Made by a program: the position numbers and the translations under genes | Virus record (IMG/VR): IMGVR_UViG_3300023084_000009 | Location: 30,337 to 94,336 of that record | DNA from: a virus | Direction: 5' to 3' (one strand) | DNA: 64,000 nucleotides | Shown here: positions 60,584-64,000 of the stretch, in pieces | How the letters are laid out: each line of letters begins with the position of its first letter | Position numbering within the stretch: the first letter of the stretch is position 1 | Notes under the pieces: generated by a model | Told to the model about the DNA's origin: nothing | The model's database searches: none | Seen by the model: the letters and a program-made list of their open reading frames with translations, nothing else

Positions 60584-60695
60584 CACATTTTCCTCTGGTT
60601 CCAGGTTTCCGATCATCTCTTTTCAAGTAGTAAAGATTTGGCCAAGTATCCATTATTATAGCACGAAGTTTGTCTGGTGTCTCAGAACTAATCAT
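60558..60695 (-). CDS. Possible small protein (45 aa)
   Basis: An ATG at 60695 overlapping the talC stop opens 45 codons (ISSETPDKLRAIIMDTWPNLYYLKRDD, basic end with two Cys). It overlaps the following gene's start by 26 bases in another frame. GGGG lies directly before the ATG, too close for an ideal ribosome-binding site. Weakly supported. Confidence 0.35.
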   Translation of the reverse strand: MISSETPDKLRAIIMDTWPNLYYLKRDDRKPGTRGKCDEREIPKC

Positions 60696-61347
60696 TCCCC
60701 TGAACAGAGTCCCAATCTTTTTGGAATTGCTCAAGACCCTTGTCGGTCAGAACGTTTTTGTACATTCCCCAAAAAACTTTAGGAGGAATAGTAACTACAT
60801 CAGTTCCAGCAAGAGCACATTGTTCTACTTGACGTACATCACGAACTGATGCACTCAAAATTTGAGTCGTTGTAAATTGACCGTTGCCAGTATATGCCTG
60901 ACGAATATCCTTAATAAGTCCAATACCATCAATAGAATTGTCCATCCAACGACCGACAAATGGTGAGACATATGCTGCACCTGCTTTCTCTGCAAGGATT
61001 GCCTGAGCAACAGAAAAAATTAGAGTTACATTAACCTTATACTGATTCATTGCAAGTGCCGTACAAGCTTTGAGACCCTCAACTGTACATGGAACTTTAA
61101 TAGTTACGTTCCACAAACCATTGAATGCTTGTGCTTGATCTATCATCTCTTCGGCAGTATCAGCAACGACTTCTGCAGAAACGGATTGCAAACTAGAGAA
61201 AGAAGTAGAGATCTCTTTAATAACTTCTACCGGATCTCTTCCACTTTTTTTGATAAGAGTTGGATTAGTCGTTACCCCATTTACTAATCCAGTTTCATGT
61301 GCCTTTGCAATTTCGGTAACGTCGGCGGTATCTAGAAAAATTTTCAT
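60688..61347 (-). CDS. talC: Transaldolase TalC
   Basis: A 219-residue TalC/fructose-6-phosphate aldolase-type transaldolase. MKIFLDTADVTEIAKA is the family start and NGVTTNPTLIKKSG the substrate loop. Lys84 in VTIKVPCTVEGLKA is the Schiff-base lysine. ISPFVGR-type sequence (AAYVSPFVGRWMD) and a Thr/Ser-rich late strand also fit. It moves dihydroxyacetone units between sugar phosphates. In cyanophages it pushes host carbon toward the pentose phosphate pathway for NADPH and nucleotides. It is in an operon with plastocyanin. Confidence 0.93.
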   Translation of the reverse strand: MKIFLDTADVTEIAKAHETGLVNGVTTNPTLIKKSGRDPVEVIKEISTSFSSLQSVSAEVVADTAEEMIDQAQAFNGLWNVTIKVPCTVEGLKACTALAMNQYKVNVTLIFSVAQAILAEKAGAAYVSPFVGRWMDNSIDGIGLIKDIRQAYTGNGQFTTTQILSASVRDVRQVEQCALAGTDVVTIPPKVFWGMYKNVLTDKGLEQFQKDWDSVQGND

Positions 61348-61481
61348 GGATTGTGATTCTTGTTTTCCTTAATTTTTTGATATCCCCAAACAGCGAGGGT
61401 GCCGATACCTAGACCAGCAATACAACAGAGTAACATATGAATAATGTGTTCGAAGGTTGTGTGATCAGCGTGGTTCATCAT
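61344..61481 (-). CDS. Tiny membrane protein (45 aa)
   Basis: Two adjacent ATGs (61481, 61478) overlap the previous stop, and the TGA overlaps the talC ATG. The product has a His-rich N-terminus (NHADHTTFEHIIH), one transmembrane helix (MLLCCIAGLGIGTLAVWGY) and a basic end (QKIKENKNHNP). Translational coupling on both sides supports it. Function unknown; the His cluster could bind metal. Confidence 0.55.
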   Translation of the reverse strand: MMNHADHTTFEHIIHMLLCCIAGLGIGTLAVWGYQKIKENKNHNP

Positions 61482-61561
61482 TTAGGTTTTTTAACGGGAA
61501 AGGTTGATTCCATTGCCGTAGTCAACAGCAATGCAAATCCAAAAACAAATAAGTGTTCCAT
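61478..61561 (-). CDS. Tiny hydrophobic protein (27 aa)
   Basis: A 27-codon frame from ATG 61561 with a hydrophobic N-terminal helix (HLFVFGFALLLTTAMEST) and a basic end (PVKKPK). It overlaps the next start by three bases and follows its neighbour after one. Position within the petE-talC operon supports it, but it is very short. Confidence 0.4.
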   Translation of the reverse strand: MEHLFVFGFALLLTTAMESTFPVKKPK

Positions 61562-61562
61562 G

Positions 61563-61685
61563 TCATCCAAAGTACATTACACTAAGAGTAAATACAACAA
61601 AGATGATGACCGTGAAGATCATCAATCCTACACCTGCCCAGGGAACCCAGGCAGGCATAGGTTCATAGTTGTGGTTATGAGACAT
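61563..61685 (-). CDS. Small single-pass membrane protein (40 aa)
   Basis: Starts at ATG 61685, overlapping the end of plastocyanin by 11 bases. The N-terminus (SHNHNYEPMPAWVPWAG) is followed by one long transmembrane helix (VGLMIFTVIIFVVFTLSVMYFG). It might be a partner in photosynthetic membranes because it is coupled to plastocyanin, but I do not recognise it as a known photosystem or cytochrome subunit. Confidence 0.6.
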   Translation of the reverse strand: MSHNHNYEPMPAWVPWAGVGLMIFTVIIFVVFTLSVMYFG

Positions 61686-61998
61686 GTAGTGTTCCAATCA
61701 TACCAGCACCCTTGTGAGGATCACACCAGAAGGTATAGTCTCCTGCTTCGGGGAAGGTGATATCAAAACTCTCACCAGGAGCAAAAGCAAGGTCTCCGTG
61801 TGAGAGTTCGGGGTGATCTTCAACGATCACATTATGGGGTGGGAGCATACCATTCACAAAATGAACGGTGTCTCCTGCGGATATTGTAACATCTGCTGGG
61901 TCAAAAATCAAGTTACCATTTGATCCCATTGTAATATCTACTGCCCAGGCGGGAGCAGCAAAAAGAATTGTAGCAAACAGTGCAAGAAGAAACTTCAT
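61675..61998 (-). CDS. petE: Plastocyanin
   Basis: A 107-residue precursor with a signal peptide (KFLLALFATILFAAPAWA, cleavage after residue 19) for the thylakoid lumen. The type-1 copper ligands are His55 (LPPHNV), Cys92 and His95 (FWCDPHKGAGM) and Met100. It carries electrons from cytochrome b6f to photosystem I or cytochrome oxidase. Cyanophages carry it to keep photosynthetic electron flow going during infection. It is followed by three tiny membrane protein genes and talC on one transcript. Confidence 0.95.
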   Translation of the reverse strand: MKFLLALFATILFAAPAWAVDITMGSNGNLIFDPADVTISAGDTVHFVNGMLPPHNVIVEDHPELSHGDLAFAPGESFDITFPEAGDYTFWCDPHKGAGMIGTLHVS

Positions 61999-62017
61999 TA
62001 GGTATTTGTAACTATCA

Positions 62018-62242
62018 CTATCTAGGAGGTTTTCTTTTCCCAGGAAACAATTCTATGTCTTTATACCGTGGGTTTGTTAGGAATTCCTGATGAATCATTT
62101 CACCAAGTTCATCAGCACACTTACACCACTCTTTTCTCAGTTCTTTTGCCTTTGGGTCTTTATTACAATACAACTCAAACCATTCACGCCATAGGACAGC
62201 ACATTCATCAGACTTCTTTTGAAGATGTGGTTCCCTATACAC
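62018..62242 (-). CDS. Small helical protein (74 aa)
   Basis: The frame starts with GTG at 62242 (no ATG fits without losing most of the protein), with GAGGG about 12 bases before. The product is charged and helical (AVLWREWFELYCNKDPKAKELRKEWCKCADELGEMIHQEF) with three Cys in the middle and a basic Pro-rich end. It lies between the aldolase-like gene and plastocyanin. Function unknown. Confidence 0.55.
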   Translation of the reverse strand: MYREPHLQKKSDECAVLWREWFELYCNKDPKAKELRKEWCKCADELGEMIHQEFLTNPRYKDIELFPGKRKPPR

Positions 62243-62285
62243 GGGAGGAACCCTCTGTTTGGGTTGTGTGCCCTAGACTACATTA

Positions 62286-62951
62286 CTATTTAACGAAGTA
62301 CATGCGGCGACGATACTGCTCACCAGGACAATTTTCAAGGTGGTCAATCTCTTCTTCTGGGAGGAAGTTGATACCTCCAAGCAGTTTGGCACCAATGAAA
62401 ATATCAGCAGACTTCTCACACATTAAAGTGGCAGCAGCACAATCCTTTTGGTAGGGGGATGCTGTAATGATACCATGATTTTCCAAAAGAACTAACTTAG
62501 GAAAGTATCCATGCTCATCAACGAAAGCACCAACATACTTCTCTACATTTTTGAGTAGGCGAGCACCAGGAGGAGCATAAGGAACAAGGCAGGATACGAC
62601 ACCGTTTCTTACGATCTGATCTGGGAACCAACGTTGATAAGCAAAATCTTCTATCGCAGGAGAACAAAGAATCTGTGTGGTCTTTGGTGGATGTGTATGA
62701 GCAATATAATTGATTTCTGGAAAGTGCTTCATAATCCATGCATGGAATAGCACTTCAATACTTGGTTTCTTTTGATTTGGATTAATCTGTTTAGCGTCGG
62801 TATTTACTAATACTAAGTCTTCGTCTGTTAATGTATGAAGACTTGTGCCACTTGCTTTAATCAAAAATACATCTTCTTTCCATCTTTCTGATACATTTCC
62901 TTCACCACAGATAGTATAGTCAGCAATGGTATGTGCGAGGTCTAGTAGCAT
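62286..62951 (-). CDS. Class II aldolase/adducin-family protein (221 aa)
   Basis: Motifs of the class II aldolase family (fuculose-phosphate aldolase, ribulose-5-phosphate epimerase): GEGNVSERW, KASGTSL, catalytic Glu66 (SIEVLFH), zinc ligands His85 and His87 (AHTHPP) and His159 (LLENHG). These zinc enzymes cleave or epimerise sugar phosphates or methylthioribulose phosphate. Together with TalC it suggests redirected sugar-phosphate flow. The substrate cannot be told from sequence. A CTAAATA element precedes the gene. Confidence 0.8.
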   Translation of the reverse strand: MLLDLAHTIADYTICGEGNVSERWKEDVFLIKASGTSLHTLTDEDLVLVNTDAKQINPNQKKPSIEVLFHAWIMKHFPEINYIAHTHPPKTTQILCSPAIEDFAYQRWFPDQIVRNGVVSCLVPYAPPGARLLKNVEKYVGAFVDEHGYFPKLVLLENHGIITASPYQKDCAAATLMCEKSADIFIGAKLLGGINFLPEEEIDHLENCPGEQYRRRMYFVK

Positions 62952-62968
62952 TTACCTATTGTAAAATT

Positions 62969-63181
62969 TTATTTAGAGTTTGCACAAGATGTTAATTGTG
63001 GTTTTGTTTGGTAATCAACATCATCCCAATGCCTCACTGCGTTAGCCACGATAGCGATATTAGTAACCATGTAACAAATAAGAATAATGGTGCGTATGCC
63101 AGCAATAGTATCTGCTTCTCGATCATCTCTTCCTTCCTTTGCTCCTAATGCCTTTGCCCAAATTCTCCAAATCTTATTCAT
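62969..63181 (-). CDS. Small membrane protein (70 aa)
   Basis: Opens with NKIWRIWAKALGAKEGRDDREADTIAG, then one transmembrane helix (TIILICYMVTNIAIVANAV) and a soluble tail (RHWDDVDYQTKPQLTSC). The start overlaps the stop of the previous gene by eight bases in another frame. I recall similar proteins as cyanophage hypotheticals. Function unknown. Confidence 0.65.
   Translation of the reverse strand: MNKIWRIWAKALGAKEGRDDREADTIAGIRTIILICYMVTNIAIVANAVRHWDDVDYQTKPQLTSCANSK
62970..62976 (-). promoter_or_regulatory. Late promoter element CTAAATA
   Basis: CTAAATA on the minus strand, 19 bases upstream of the aldolase-like start at 62951, and overlapping the end of the 70-residue gene. Confidence 0.5.
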
Positions 63182-63350
63182 CCAACTTAATCTCTCTCAT
63201 TCCTTTAACTTCAACACCACGTTTAATCATTGACATCATTGCTTGTTGTGCCGAAACCATATCAAAGTGAACGGCAACTCTATTTTTACCCCAAAGCATA
63301 TAATCAACTCCATAGAATCCATACTTTAAAGGGTCTCTAAATCTTGCCAT
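63174..63350 (-). CDS. Small protein (58 aa)
   Basis: Start at ATG 63350 directly after the terminator's T-run. The product is basic and mixed alpha/beta (ARFRDPLKYGFYGVDYMLWGKNRVAVHFD, then SAQQAMMSMIKRGVEVKGM). It overlaps the next start by eight bases. It resembles small conserved cyanophage proteins, but no function can be given. Confidence 0.6.
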   Translation of the reverse strand: MARFRDPLKYGFYGVDYMLWGKNRVAVHFDMVSAQQAMMSMIKRGVEVKGMREIKLDE

Positions 63351-63374
63351 AAAAAAGGAGGGTTCGAACCCTCC
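63351..63374 (-). terminator. Rho-independent terminator
   Basis: An 18-base perfect palindrome GGAGGGTTCGAACCCTCC (63357-63374) is followed by six T on the minus strand (63356-63351). It ends the operon of the 126-residue gene. Confidence 0.8.
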
Positions 63375-63375
63375 A

Positions 63376-63404
63376 ATTTTATCAAAATTTTATTCGTCAG
63401 TCAA
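63376..63404 (-). promoter_or_regulatory. Possible sigma70-type promoter just before the terminator
   Basis: The minus strand reads TTGACT (63404-63399), 17 bases, TAAAAT (63381-63376). Transcription would begin near 63369, inside the terminator stem, so this transcript could not form the full hairpin. It would drive the 58-residue gene. Confidence 0.5.
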
Positions 63405-63770
63405 ATGGTCGGCACAAGCTAGTGTGTCACAAGGAGGACATTCTTTGTTAATGTGATAAGCACTAATGGCAGCTTCGAGTGCTTCAGTCACATTCTCTTT
63501 GAAAGAACGATAAGGAATGAAGAGTTCATCATCTTCAGTCTTATAGTCCTGGTGTGTCTCTTTGAACTTACGATCTACATCATACAGGAGATTTGTTACG
63601 ATGTCATTGATGACTTCCATGTGTCCAGATGTGAGTCCATTCCAGGATGTATTGGGGAATAGATCATCCTTGACACGATTCAGCAGTGCTCGCCTACAAT
63701 GCCATTGATTATCAAAGATCTGGGTAAATGCTTCCCAGTCGTGGTTGCTTTTGAAATGTGGGATGCTCAT
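63390..63770 (-). CDS. Conserved-looking cytoplasmic protein (126 aa)
   Basis: A mostly helical protein (HFKSNHDWEAFTQIFDNQWHCRRALLNRVKDDL, then HMEVINDIVTNLLYDVDRKFKETHQ). The C-terminal end has a Cys-rich CPPCDTLACADH stretch. It overlaps the upstream gene by four bases (ATGA). The last codons carry the -35 box of the promoter at 63376-63404. I do not recognise a function. Confidence 0.65.
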   Translation of the reverse strand: MSIPHFKSNHDWEAFTQIFDNQWHCRRALLNRVKDDLFPNTSWNGLTSGHMEVINDIVTNLLYDVDRKFKETHQDYKTEDDELFIPYRSFKENVTEALEAAISAYHINKECPPCDTLACADHLTDE

Positions 63771-64000
63771 TTGTTCTTCTCACAATAAAGGAAATACTTG
63801 TACTCTGCAACTTGGTGTGGTGCGTATCTTACTATATCACATCCTTTGTACTTATCAACCACCTCAAATGATGATTCGTTGATTGGTTTATCACCAGCGG
63901 TAAAGTATGCTAGTACAATCAGAATAGTAATGAGGATAACAGCACAAGCAGCAAATACACCAGCACCACGCATAAACTCTTTGAGAGCATACTTATCTTC
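63767..64000 (-). CDS. Membrane protein, possibly partial at 5' end
   Basis: An ATG at 63973 would give 68 residues, but the frame stays open to the right edge (EDKYALKEFMRGAG), so the true start may lie outside. One transmembrane helix (GVFAACAVILITILIVLAYF) is followed by a soluble part with DKYKGCDIVRYAPHQVAEYKYFLYCEKNK. Such topology suggests a small inner-membrane protein. Function unknown. Confidence 0.6.
   Translation of the reverse strand, partial: EDKYALKEFMRGAGVFAACAVILITILIVLAYFTAGDKPINESSFEVVDKYKGCDIVRYAPHQVAEYKYFLYCEKNK

Noticed and set aside
1-64000. tRNA genes, integrase, attachment sites or an origin
   Set aside because: No cloverleaf, integrase gene or att-like direct repeat was recognised by eye; a tRNA search program would be needed to exclude tRNAs.

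Overview
The window is part of the genome of a T4-like cyanophage (a contractile-tailed myovirus of marine Synechococcus or Prochlorococcus). The left part carries T4-type baseplate and head-completion genes (gp26, gp51-like, gp54-like, gp4, gp48, gp53) and the replication/late-transcription block gp32, gp59 and gp33. Host-derived or cyanophage-typical genes are also present: plastocyanin, TalC-type transaldolase, PhoH, ThyX, glutaredoxin, and DUF1825- and DUF4278-like proteins. Genes are tightly packed, often with ATGA or TGATG stop/start overlaps, and almost all lie on the minus strand. The exceptions are gp4-orf-gp48-gp53 and a halogenase-like gene.

Layout. 1-5.6 kb (minus): tail hub and baseplate genes, including a protein with a rearranged M23 peptidase domain. 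5.6-8.1 kb (plus): gp4, a conserved gene, gp48, gp53, opened by a pair of divergent late promoters. 8.1-16.4 kb (minus): a Mom-like acyltransferase, gp32, DUF1825-like protein, gp59, gp33, a PD-(D/E)XK nuclease, PhoH, ThyX, glutaredoxin and many very small proteins. These are broken up by sigma70-type promoters and hairpin terminators. 16.6-59.5 kb: a very large tail-fibre region. It holds seven large collagen-like or modular fibre proteins, four glycine-rich adhesin-like proteins and their small accessory proteins. Interspersed are a flavin halogenase-like protein, four 2OG-Fe(II) oxygenase-like proteins, a GH130-like propeller protein and a TPR/FkbM-methyltransferase/radical-SAM fusion. 59.5-64 kb (minus): HNH nuclease, small conserved genes, transaldolase, three tiny membrane proteins, plastocyanin and a class II aldolase-like protein.

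How it may work together. The replication block and auxiliary metabolic genes redirect host metabolism to nucleotide and energy supply. Structural genes follow T4-type late elements (CTAAATA or ATAAATA). Two sets of tailoring enzymes (29.7 kb and 45.1 kb) instead sit behind perfect TTGACA-N17-TATAAT promoters. I infer that these enzymes are made early and act on fibre proteins, or on host surface or small molecules, before or during assembly. This fibre-tailoring locus is the best candidate for an undescribed system in the window. All functional calls come from reading motifs by eye; no database search was possible.
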